Source: Duganella zoogloeoides
GTDB lineage: Bacteria > Pseudomonadota > Gammaproteobacteria > Burkholderiales > Burkholderiaceae_D
Direction: 5' to 3'
NCBI RefSeq assembly: GCF_034479515.1
Contig: NZ_CP140152.1
Span: 5,952,001-6,016,000 of the forward strand
DNA length: 64,000 nt
Both the position numbers and the translations under genes were made by a program. Positions within the stretch are counted from its first letter, which is position 1, and each line of letters starts with the position of its first letter. A model generated the notes under the pieces. The model was not told the DNA's origin. It saw only the letters and a list, made by a program, of their open reading frames with translations, and ran no database searches. Of this stretch, positions 36,380-44,207 are shown piece after piece.

Positions 36380-37771
36380 GATGGTGCCCCACGACGTGGT
36401 GTATGAAGACTTCGCCAGAGATGGCGTTTAGGAAGGCCGCGAGAAGGTGGTCATTGTGATTCTTGAGGTAATGTTGGGTTTACGAAGACCTTAACAAAAC
36501 CACTTTGAGGAACCACAATGACCGACACCACTATCGCATTATCTGAGCTTGCCGAAAAGGGGGCAGATGCAGATTTCATCCGCCAGACGCTGCAGCACGC
36601 TCTGCAGCGACTCATGGAAATGGACGTCGAGGCGCTTTGCCAGGCAGCTTACGGCGAGCGCAGCGACGAACGTATCAACAGCCGCAACGGTTATCGGGAC
36701 CGCGGCTACGAAACCCGGGCCGGCAAAGTCGACTTAAAGATTCCAAAGCTCCGTACAGGCAGCTATTTCCCCGGATTTCTCGAGCCGCGCAGGACGGCCG
36801 AGAAGGCTCTCACGGCAGTGATCCAGGAAGCCTATATTCAGGGAATCTCGACCCGCTCGGTCGATGACCTGGTCAAAGCCATGGGCATGACCGGGGTCTC
36901 GAAAAGTCAGGTATCACGGCTATGCGAGGAGATCGATGAGCGCGTGCAGACCTTCTTGAATCGACCGATCGAAGGCGATTGGCCTTATCTCTGGATCGAC
37001 GCCACCTATGTGAAATCACGCCAGGCCGGCCGTGTGGTCTCGGTGGCCGTGATAATCGCTGTAGCAGTCAATACCGATGGCGTGCGCGAAATTCTCGGAG
37101 TAGCGACCGGCCCTTCGGAAGCGGAGCCGTTCTGGACCGACTTCCTGCGCGGTCTGACCCGCCGTGGTCTGCGTGGGGTGAAACTGGTGATCTCCGATGC
37201 GCATGAAGGCCTCAAAGCGGCAGCGAGCAAAGTGCTCAAAACGAGCTGGCAGCGCTGCCGGGTCCATTTCATCCGTAACGCGCTGGCCCATGCCGGTAAA
37301 GGTCAGCGGCAAGCCGTGCTCGCCATGATCAATACCATCTTCGTGCAGGACACTGCGGAGGCGGCCAGCGTGCAATGGCGCAGCGTCGCCGATCAGCTAC
37401 GGCCAAAGTTCCCCAGGCTCGCTGCCATGATGGACGATGCTGAACATGAAGTGCTGACATTTATGACGTTCCCAAAAGCGCATCGGACGCAGATCCACAG
37501 TACCAATCCGCTTGAGCGGCTCAATGCCGAGGTCAAACGAAGGACCAACGTCATCGGCATTTTTCCCAACGATGGCGCCATCATCCGCCTAGTAGGCGCC
37601 ATGATGCTCGAGCAAAACGACGAGTGGTCATTACAGCGCCGTTACATGCAGCTTGAAGGATTGCAGTCCTTGAGCGACAATCAGCCTGCACGGCTATCCG
37701 CTGTGATTAACTGATCGGGAACCCAGCCCCTCGAGAATTACTTCTCATACACCACTTCTGGGGACACCATC
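36380..37771 (+). mobile_element. IS256-family insertion sequence, copy 2
   Basis: The same 1392-bp insertion sequence as at 29277-30668, in the same orientation and with the same ends. The lack of divergence implies recent transposition. Confidence 0.93.
36518..37714 (+). CDS. IS256-family (Mutator-type) transposase, copy 2
   Basis: 398 residues, identical in sequence to the transposase at 29415-30611, with the same DDE core ([25 protein letters not shown]) and an intact frame. Confidence 0.95.
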   Translation: MTDTTIALSELAEKGADADFIRQTLQHALQRLMEMDVEALCQAAYGERSDERINSRNGYRDRGYETRAGKVDLKIPKLRTGSYFPGFLEPRRTAEKALTAVIQEAYIQGISTRSVDDLVKAMGMTGVSKSQVSRLCEEIDERVQTFLNRPIEGDWPYLWIDATYVKSRQAGRVVSVAVIIAVAVNTDGVREILGVATGPSEAEPFWTDFLRGLTRRGLRGVKLVISDAHEGLKAAASKVLKTSWQRCRVHFIRNALAHAGKGQRQAVLAMINTIFVQDTAEAASVQWRSVADQLRPKFPRLAAMMDDAEHEVLTFMTFPKAHRTQIHSTNPLERLNAEVKRRTNVIGIFPNDGAIIRLVGAMMLEQNDEWSLQRRYMQLEGLQSLSDNQPARLSAVIN

Positions 37772-37868
37772 GTAAGGTGACATGGCCGATAGCGGTCACA
37801 GTGCTGATATGATGGAATGCTCCGCATCGCGGATGGGCTTAGGGGCGCTTGCCCTTTTAGGACCATGC

Positions 37869-38327
37869 ATGAAAATTCGTTCTCGCCTCAAGCACGGTGC
37901 TGCCGGCCTACTTGCCAGATTCATCAGCCGCAATAACGACTACCAAGGTTTCTGGACATTAGGTGTACTGTATAGCAGTGTGCGCGTAGCACCGTGGCGC
38001 GTCGAGCTTAATCTCATTTCTGGGGCTGCCTACCCAACTAATAAAATCACCACCAGCGTCGCTGCTGAGCAATTGGCCTTCTTGCGTACAGCGCTGTCCA
38101 AGCAAAACGTTGCCTGGCATTGCCTAAAACGAGCCACGCTCACTGTGCAGTTCAACGCTCAAGTACAGGTCGGCTATACCGGTACCACAGGTGAACCCTT
38201 CGTGTGCATTGTCGAACTCGAGTCCTTAACAGGGCAGAGTGCGAAGGTCAGCCATGTAGGTCGCTGCGCAGCGTGGGCACCAGGCCTCTTTTCCGGAAGG
38301 GCTGGCCACCTATTTCCTCAGCTATAA
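37869..38327 (+). CDS. Uncharacterised protein in element B
   Basis: A 152-residue protein starting MKIRSRLKHGAAGLLARF. The ATG at 37869 follows AGGA by six bases; the frame extends upstream to 37782, but that part abuts the IS duplication and has no ribosome site. No signal peptide or domain was recognised; the middle (ELNLISGAAYPTNKITTSVA) looks strand-rich. It may be remaining cargo of element B, or 3' of a gene cut by the IS. Confidence 0.5.
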   Translation: MKIRSRLKHGAAGLLARFISRNNDYQGFWTLGVLYSSVRVAPWRVELNLISGAAYPTNKITTSVAAEQLAFLRTALSKQNVAWHCLKRATLTVQFNAQVQVGYTGTTGEPFVCIVELESLTGQSAKVSHVGRCAAWAPGLFSGRAGHLFPQL

Positions 38328-38330
38328 GCT

Positions 38331-38521
38331 ATGCCGCGATATTGGACCGTGAACGGCCATGAGCAGACCTAGCGCATTCACATCAACTAAGGGTGGAAAC
38401 CAAAATGCGCTGTTTCAAGCTGCTCGGCGAGCGGGGGATGGCGCGCGATTTCGACCGCCAGGTTGCGGAGCGTCAAGTGCGTGCTGCCATCCTCAATCTT
38501 TATTGGTGCAACAAAGCCTAG
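38331..38521 (+). pseudogene. C-terminal remnant of an IS5-type transposase
   Basis: The sequence reads RYWTVNGHEQT, stop, RIHIN, stop, GWKPK in one frame and then MRCFKLLGERGMARDFDRQV with AERQVRAAIL in another. This is the recognisable C-terminal end of an IS5-group transposase, broken by two stops and a one-base frameshift. It fits the decayed state of element B. Confidence 0.65.
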
Positions 38522-38565
38522 CGTTGGCACAAGAAATTCGCAAGTTGTTGTGAGTGTCGAGGGGG

Positions 38566-38593
38566 TTGTGCCGAACTTTATTGTTCGTGCACA
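38566..38593 (-). repeat. Terminal inverted repeat of element B, distal end
   Basis: Read outward-in on the minus strand it begins TGTGCACGAACAATAAAGTT. It is followed directly by GCAGC (38594-38598). Confidence 0.9.
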
Positions 38594-38598
38594 GCAGC
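38594..38598. repeat. Target site duplication GCAGC, copy 3
   Basis: Outermost copy of the attTn7 duplication; chromosomal sequence resumes after it. Confidence 0.9.
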
Positions 38599-38632
38599 TT
38601 CACATCACTGCGCATTACTACCGGCCGACCCA

Positions 38633-38869
38633 TCAAAAGTTCAGCTCCATCCCCATCATCCTGATCATCAGGAACGTCGCCAGCCCCACCCCAAGCAGCC
38701 CCAGCACAAAGATAACCACCACCTTGCCCCCCGCACGCAGCACCGCGCGCCGTTCGTTCACCGACACCTTCTTGCCCTGGTCGTAATGCCACTTGATGGC
38801 GTAGTACATCCCCGTGCCCAGCACGAGAAACTTGAATATTACGAAAACTATCGGGATCCAATCCATCAT
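38633..38869 (-). CDS. Small membrane protein, uncharacterised
   Basis: A 78-residue protein with two hydrophobic segments (WIPIVFVIFKFLVLGTGMYY and VVVIFVLGLLGVGLATFLMI) separated by a basic cytoplasmic loop (KKVSVNERRAVLRAGGK). It is the first chromosomal gene after the Tn7-like elements, convergent toward glmS. Consecutive ATGs at 38869 and 38866 are both possible starts. The function is unknown; the pattern looks like a conserved small inner-membrane protein rather than chance. Confidence 0.75.
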   Translation of the reverse strand: MMDWIPIVFVIFKFLVLGTGMYYAIKWHYDQGKKVSVNERRAVLRAGGKVVVIFVLGLLGVGLATFLMIRMMGMELNF

Positions 38870-38943
38870 TTTTCCAGGTGATTACGTGACGCTGTCGATT
38901 TGAAGCATACTACTGAAAAACAATTTCCATACATCGAGACAAA

Positions 38944-40371
38944 ATGTCCCAGGCGAAAACCATACAAGAAGGACATTTGACTGGCTGGTTGCCGCGCCTG
39001 GTCGAGAACCAGGGGCCACGGTTTTTGCAGATTGCCGATGCCTTGCAGGCTGCCGTGGCAGACGGATCGCTGACGCCCGGTGACCGGTTGCCTCCACAGC
39101 GCCAGCTGGCCGCCCGGCTGGACGTGGACCTGACGACGGTCACCCGCGCCTACGACGAAGCCAGGCGCCGCAACCTGCTGGAGGGGCGCGGCGCCCGCGG
39201 CACGTATGTCGCAGCGCCGAAAGTCGAACTGACCTCGATCCTCGACCTCAGCATGAACACCCCGCCACCGCCCGCTGGCGTGGACTTCGACGACCTGTTG
39301 AAACAAGGTTTGTCGCAAGTGTTGATGCGAGCCGATGCGGAATTGCTGATGACCTACCACCTGGCCGGCGGCAGCGACTCCGACCGCAAGGCAGGCGCCA
39401 CCTGGCTCGCACCGATGTTCGGACACCTGGATGCCCGGCAAGTGATTGTCTGCCCGGGGGCGCAGGCGGCGATCGCCGCATCGATCCTGGCGCTGACGGC
39501 GCCCGGCGATATCATCCTGGCCGAGCCGGCGAGCTATCCCGGCTTGCTTGCCGCAGCCACCCGGTTCGGCCGGAGAGTCATTGCGGTGGCCGCGGACCAG
39601 CACGGGATGGTACCCGGGATGCTCGAGCAAGCGTGCCGCCAGCACCAGCCCGCGCTGGTGTACCTCAACCCCACTTTGCAGAACCCCACTGCCATCACCA
39701 TGCCCAAGCACCGGCGCCAGGAGCTTGCCGGCATCGCCAGGCGCTGCAAGGTACGCATCGTCGAGGACGATCCCTACTGGCTGCTTGCCGATGCCCCGCC
39801 GCCACCGGTTGCCACGTTTGCGCCGGAACAGGTGGTGTACATCTCGACCCTGTCGAAATGCCTGACCCCCGGCTTGCGCGTCGCGTTCGTGCTCATACGC
39901 GAGTCCCAGGAACGCGAGCGCTTTTTGGACGCACTCCGATCGTTTGCGCTGATGACAGCTCCGCTGACGGCCGCACTGGCCACGCAGTGGATCCTCGACG
40001 GCTCGGCCAGCAGATTGATGGAAGGCGTACGCAACGAGGCGCGCCTGCGCCACCGCATGGCCCGCACTATCCTGGCGGGGCGGTACAGCGGTACCGGCGA
40101 CGGCCTGCATGTCTGGCTCGAGTTGCCGGCGTATTGGAACTCCGCGCAGCTGGCGCGCGCAGCCCGCAGCGAGGGCATCGCCGTCACGCCAGCACAGGCA
40201 TTTGCAACCGGCACCGAATCCGTGAATGCCATCCGGATTTCGCTGGGCAGCATCAAGGACCGGGGCCGCTTGCAGGCAGGCCTGCAACGGCTGTCTCACC
40301 TGCTGGCGCAGCGTTCGATCACTCCGGAATCGGCTTCGTCACCAGGAACAGATACGACATCGCCCCCATGA
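38944..40371 (+). CDS. MocR-type regulator (GntR HTH fused to aminotransferase domain)
   Basis: 475 residues. An N-terminal GntR winged helix (about 25-90: DGSLTPGDRLPPQRQLAARL, VDLTTVTRAYDEARRRNLL) is joined to a fold-type I aminotransferase-like domain with the PLP lysine in STLSKCLTPGLR (about 307). MocR proteins sense pyridoxal phosphate or an amino compound and regulate a neighbouring gene. It overlaps the convergent MFS transporter gene by 53 bases, and that transporter might be its target, but this is only positional. Confidence 0.92.
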   Translation: MSQAKTIQEGHLTGWLPRLVENQGPRFLQIADALQAAVADGSLTPGDRLPPQRQLAARLDVDLTTVTRAYDEARRRNLLEGRGARGTYVAAPKVELTSILDLSMNTPPPPAGVDFDDLLKQGLSQVLMRADAELLMTYHLAGGSDSDRKAGATWLAPMFGHLDARQVIVCPGAQAAIAASILALTAPGDIILAEPASYPGLLAAATRFGRRVIAVAADQHGMVPGMLEQACRQHQPALVYLNPTLQNPTAITMPKHRRQELAGIARRCKVRIVEDDPYWLLADAPPPPVATFAPEQVVYISTLSKCLTPGLRVAFVLIRESQERERFLDALRSFALMTAPLTAALATQWILDGSASRLMEGVRNEARLRHRMARTILAGRYSGTGDGLHVWLELPAYWNSAQLARAARSEGIAVTPAQAFATGTESVNAIRISLGSIKDRGRLQAGLQRLSHLLAQRSITPESASSPGTDTTSPP

Positions 40372-41596
40372 ACGCAATCCCCGCCCCCGCCAGCAGCGCC
40401 GGCACGAACGACCACGTCTGCGCGATGTAACCGGTGAGTATCGGCGCCAGCGCACCGCCCAAGAAGCCGCCGAAGTTTTGCAGCGCACCCAACGAGGCCA
40501 CCCGGCTCGGCGGCGCCGCCACCGTCGCCAGCGACCACGCGCAGGCCGACGAAGCGTTGGCCAGGAAAATCACGATCGAGATGCACGCCACCGCGACCAG
40601 ATTGCTGTCCACCAGCGCCGCCGGAATGGTAAACACCACCATGCCCAGCGTGGCGATCACCACCGCGTTGCGCCGGCCCGTTACCGGCGAAGACGCCGCG
40701 CGCGCCACGCGGTCGGAGGCCCAGCCGGCGATCAGCGCGCCGGCAAAGCCGCACATGAACGGCACCGACGCCGCCAGTCCCGCGTACGCCAGGTCCATGT
40801 GGCGCTCGGTGCGCAGGTAGCCGGGCAGCCAGGTCAGATACACCCAGTTCAGATATACGGAACCAAAGAAGCCGAGCATCATGCCCCAGGTAACGCGGTA
40901 GCGGAACAGTGCCAGCCACCAGGCGAAGTTCGCCTTGGGAGCGGCAGCAGCCGCCTCGTCCACTTCGAGATAGGCTTGCTCTGCGGCCGTCATGTCCGCG
41001 CGCACCGGGTCGCGGTACAGCATCACCCACACCACGGCCGCCACCAGGCCCATGGCGCCGGTGATGAAGAACGCCCAGTGCCAGCTGGTGGCGATGATCA
41101 GGGGCGCGAGCACCAGCGGCGCCAGCGCCACGCCCAGCGGCGAGGCCGAGTTGTAAATGCCGGTCGGCGTGCCGCGCGCGCGGGCCGGGAACCAGTTGCT
41201 GACCACGCGCGCCGCCGCCGGAAACTGCGGCGCTTCGCCGATGCCCAGTGCAATGCGCGCCAGCACGAAGTAGCCGAACGTGGCCGCAAAACCGCCGGCC
41301 GCCTGCGCCAGCGACCACACCACCAGGCCGCCGCCGAGCAGCCAGCGCGGCCCGATCTTGTCCACCAGCGCGCCCACCGGTAACTGGCACAGCGCATAGC
41401 TCCACGAAAACGCCGACAGCAGCAATCCCATCTGCCCCAGCGACAGCCCCAGGTCGGCGCGGATGTATTCGTTGGCCACGGCCAGCGTGGCGCGGTCGAG
41501 GTAGTTGATCACGCCGCAGACGACCAGCAGCACCAGCGAAAGTTGCTGGCGGCGCAGGATGCGGGTGGGGGTCTCGTTATAGGTATTATTTTTCAT
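40319..41596 (-). CDS. MFS transporter, anion/sugar-acid symporter type
   Basis: A 425-residue, 12-helix major facilitator. It has the family opening VCGVINYLDRATLAVANEYI, the loop LVDKIGPRWLLGGGLVVWSL and APQFPAAARVVSNWFPARAR, all features of the anion:cation symporter (ACS) group that includes hexuronate, galactonate and phthalate permeases. The substrate is not predictable. The 3' end overlaps the mocR gene on the other strand. No clear ribosome site precedes the ATG at 41596. Confidence 0.88.
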   Translation of the reverse strand: MKNNTYNETPTRILRRQQLSLVLLVVCGVINYLDRATLAVANEYIRADLGLSLGQMGLLLSAFSWSYALCQLPVGALVDKIGPRWLLGGGLVVWSLAQAAGGFAATFGYFVLARIALGIGEAPQFPAAARVVSNWFPARARGTPTGIYNSASPLGVALAPLVLAPLIIATSWHWAFFITGAMGLVAAVVWVMLYRDPVRADMTAAEQAYLEVDEAAAAAPKANFAWWLALFRYRVTWGMMLGFFGSVYLNWVYLTWLPGYLRTERHMDLAYAGLAASVPFMCGFAGALIAGWASDRVARAASSPVTGRRNAVVIATLGMVVFTIPAALVDSNLVAVACISIVIFLANASSACAWSLATVAAPPSRVASLGALQNFGGFLGGALAPILTGYIAQTWSFVPALLAGAGIAFMGAMSYLFLVTKPIPE

Positions 41597-41714
41597 GGGG
41601 TGCGAGTATAGCCGCAGAGCCGCAGCTTGGTTCCGAAGCTGTTAGCTCCCGCACAGACCCCCCGCCCCAAACCCGTATGCTGATCCCTTACACCCACCCA
41701 CAGGAGATCCCGAC

Positions 41715-42155
41715 ATGGGCATACTGAGCAACATTTTTCACAAAATCTTCCCGGCCTCGCACCCGGCCATCGCCCAGGCGCCGCAAGGCACCAGCGTGCC
41801 GGCGCCAGCCAACCCTGCTGCCGTGCCCACCGCACCGGCGTCGCCGTCCGTGCCTGCCGCAGACACCACCGCCGCGCCAGCGGCCGTGCACCTGTCCGAA
41901 GTGGACGTGGAGTCCATCCTCAACACCAAAGCGCAGCAAGCTGGCCAGCCGCTCAACTGGCGCACGTCGATTGTCGATCTGCTGAAATTGCTGGACCTTG
42001 ACAGCAGCCTGCAATCGCGCAAGGATCTGGCGCAGGAACTGCACTACAGCGGCGACACCGGCGACTCGGCCAAGATGAACGTCTGGCTGCACCGCCAGGT
42101 CATGAACAAGCTGGCGGAGAACGGCGGCAAGGTGCCGGCCGACCTGAAAGACTGA
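41715..42155 (+). CDS. DUF3597 domain protein
   Basis: A 146-residue protein with a short N-terminal MGILSNIFHKIFP helix, a Pro/Ala-rich linker (residues 15-60) and a C-terminal DUF3597 domain (about 60-146: LSEVDVESILNTKAQQAGQP, LNWRTSIVDLLKLLDLDSSL). The family is linked by name to LysM-type stress proteins, but its function is not established. The ATG follows CAGGAGATCCCGAC. It stands alone between the MFS gene and the sulfatase operon. Confidence 0.88.
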   Translation: MGILSNIFHKIFPASHPAIAQAPQGTSVPAPANPAAVPTAPASPSVPAADTTAAPAAVHLSEVDVESILNTKAQQAGQPLNWRTSIVDLLKLLDLDSSLQSRKDLAQELHYSGDTGDSAKMNVWLHRQVMNKLAENGGKVPADLKD

Positions 42156-42272
42156 CCGGCAACCGCGCAGCAGGCAGGGCATGTAAAAACCGCATGAGCT
42201 AAGTCGAAATGCTTCGTTTCTGATCACCTCGCCAACATTTATTCTTTGCGCACTTCATCCGCAAGGAATACC

Positions 42273-44207
42273 ATGCCCGCTCCACGCCTGCTGCACGTCA
42301 TTCAACGAAGCCTGATCGGCCTGTCCGTCACCAGCGCCCTGGTACTGGCCGGCTGCAGCGAGTCCGCCAGGGCGCCGCTGTCCGAAGCGGCGCCGGCGAT
42401 CAAGAAAAAGCCGAACATTCTCTACATCATGGCCGACGACCTCGGCTATTCCGACATCGGCGCCTTCGGCGGCGAGATCGACACGCCCAACCTCGATGCG
42501 CTGGTCAAACAGGGACGGTTGCTGACCAACCACCACACCGGCACCGTCTGCGCCATCACGCGCGCCATGCTGGTGTCGGGCACCGACCACCACCTGGTGG
42601 GCGAAGGCCACATGGGCGCGCCCAACGATGAACGGCGTGGCCTGCCCGGCTACGAAGGCTTCCTCAACGACAGCTCGCTGTCGTTTGCCCAGCTGCTGCG
42701 CGATAACGGCTACCACACCTACATGGCCGGCAAGTGGCACCTCGGTTCGGCGATTGCCGGCGGCGCCGTCACCACTGCCGGCAAGACGCCGGACCAGTGG
42801 GGTTTCGAGCGCAGCTACGCGCTGCTGGCCGGCGCCGCCGCCAACCATTACGCCCACGAACGAGAAGGCTCCACCAACTACACGGAAGACGGCAAGTTCG
42901 TGCAGCCGGGACAACCGGGCCAGCCCGGCGGCGCCGGCGGCGAACCGTTTTATTCGACCGATTTTTATACCAGGCGCCTGATCTCTTACATCGACGGCAA
43001 CAAGGCCGACGGCAAGCCGTTCTTTGCGTACGCCGCCTACACGTCGCCGCACTGGCCGCTGCAAGTGTCGGAGCCGTGGCTGTCGAAGTACAAGGGCAAG
43101 TACGACGCCGGCTACGAAGCGGTGCGCGATGCGCGCATCGCCCGCCAGAAGCAGCTCGGCATCATCCCGGCCGACTTCACGCCGTACCCGGGGGCACCGG
43201 AAACCACGTCGCGCAGCCCCGCCACGGCCGGCTTCAATACGGCTAGTGCCAAGTACATCAACGCCAACAACGGCATGGCGCAGGGCTATGCCGATTACGG
43301 TCCGGGCAAGGTCAACAAGAAGTGGGCCAGCTTGACCGCGCTGGAAAAGAAAGCGCAGGCGCGCTACATGGAAATCTACGCCGGCATGGTCGATAACCTC
43401 GACCACAACATCGGCCTGCTGATCCAGCATTTGAAGGACATCGGCGAATACGACAACACCTACATCATGTTCCAGTCCGATAACGGCGCCGAAGGCTGGC
43501 CGATCGACAGCGGCGCCGACCCCAGGCTGACCGACGAAGCCAACGCCACCGAACCGGTGTACGCCACGCTGGGCACCGACAACGGCGCCCAGGCAGCCAG
43601 GCGTCTGCAATACGGGCTGCGCTGGGCCGAGGTGAGCGCCACGCCGTTCCGCCTGACCAAGGGCTATGCCGGCGAAGGCAGCGTCGCCACGCCGCTGATC
43701 GTGCGCCTGCCGGGCCAGACCGCGCGCCTGCCCAACCTGAGCGCCCTCACCCACATCACCGACAACACCGCGACGTTCCTGGCGCTGGCCGGGGTGACGC
43801 CGCCCACCCAGACTGCGCCGGCCGCGATCGACGCCAGCGGCGTCGATCGCGGCCGGGGCAAGGTGGTGTACAACGGCCGCAACGTCTATCCCGTCACCGG
43901 CAAGTCGCTGCTGCCGCTGCTGCAAGGCAGCACCGCCAGCGTGCGCACCGAACCGCTCGGACATGAATCATACGGCCGCGCCTACCTGATCAGCGCCGAC
44001 GGCAAGTGGAAGGCGCTGTGGAACGAGCCGCCGACAGGTCCGCTCGACGGCCGCTGGCAACTGTACGACCTCACGCGCGACCGCGGCGAAACCACCGACG
44101 TCGCCGCGCAAAACCAGGCGCTGACCAACACCATGGTCGGAGAGTGGCAGCAATTCATGCAGCGCGTGGGCGGCGTGGAGCCACTGAAACCGCAGGGCTA
44201 TTACTGA
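42273..44207 (+). CDS. Arylsulfatase, lipoprotein
   Basis: A 644-residue sulfatase that hydrolyses sulfate esters. A lipoprotein signal ends at Cys28 (VLAGC). The metal-binding start NILYIMADDLGYSDIGAFGG follows. The formylglycine site is Cys93 in CAITRAML; the usual C-x-P/A-x-R third residue is Ile here. HWPL and MFQSDNGAEG carry further metal and substrate ligands. The ATG at 42273 follows CAAGGAA. The stop overlaps the start of the FGE gene (TGATG), so activator and enzyme are translationally coupled. Confidence 0.9.
   Translation: MPAPRLLHVIQRSLIGLSVTSALVLAGCSESARAPLSEAAPAIKKKPNILYIMADDLGYSDIGAFGGEIDTPNLDALVKQGRLLTNHHTGTVCAITRAMLVSGTDHHLVGEGHMGAPNDERRGLPGYEGFLNDSSLSFAQLLRDNGYHTYMAGKWHLGSAIAGGAVTTAGKTPDQWGFERSYALLAGAAANHYAHEREGSTNYTEDGKFVQPGQPGQPGGAGGEPFYSTDFYTRRLISYIDGNKADGKPFFAYAAYTSPHWPLQVSEPWLSKYKGKYDAGYEAVRDARIARQKQLGIIPADFTPYPGAPETTSRSPATAGFNTASAKYINANNGMAQGYADYGPGKVNKKWASLTALEKKAQARYMEIYAGMVDNLDHNIGLLIQHLKDIGEYDNTYIMFQSDNGAEGWPIDSGADPRLTDEANATEPVYATLGTDNGAQAARRLQYGLRWAEVSATPFRLTKGYAGEGSVATPLIVRLPGQTARLPNLSALTHITDNTATFLALAGVTPPTQTAPAAIDASGVDRGRGKVVYNGRNVYPVTGKSLLPLLQGSTASVRTEPLGHESYGRAYLISADGKWKALWNEPPTGPLDGRWQLYDLTRDRGETTDVAAQNQALTNTMVGEWQQFMQRVGGVEPLKPQGYY

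Larger units (their letters stand above)
36372..37779. repeat. 8-bp target duplication GTAAGGTG around IS copy 2
   Basis: GTAAGGTG lies at 36372-36379 and 37772-37779, immediately outside the second IS256-family copy, and differs from the duplication at copy 1, so the two insertions were independent. Confidence 0.92.
36253..38593. mobile_element. Tn7-like element B (relic)
   Basis: A 2341-bp element with TGT...ACA ends. The 28-bp terminal repeats TGTG[G/C]ACGAACAATA... match at 25 of 28 positions and resemble the ends of Tn7 itself (which begin TGTGGGCGGACAATAAAG). A second ACAATAAAGTT motif lies 20 bases inside the left end. GCAGC flanks it on both sides. It holds IS256-family copy 2, one unknown gene and a transposase fragment, but no tns genes. 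Because element A lies between it and glmS, B must have inserted first. Confidence 0.87.
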
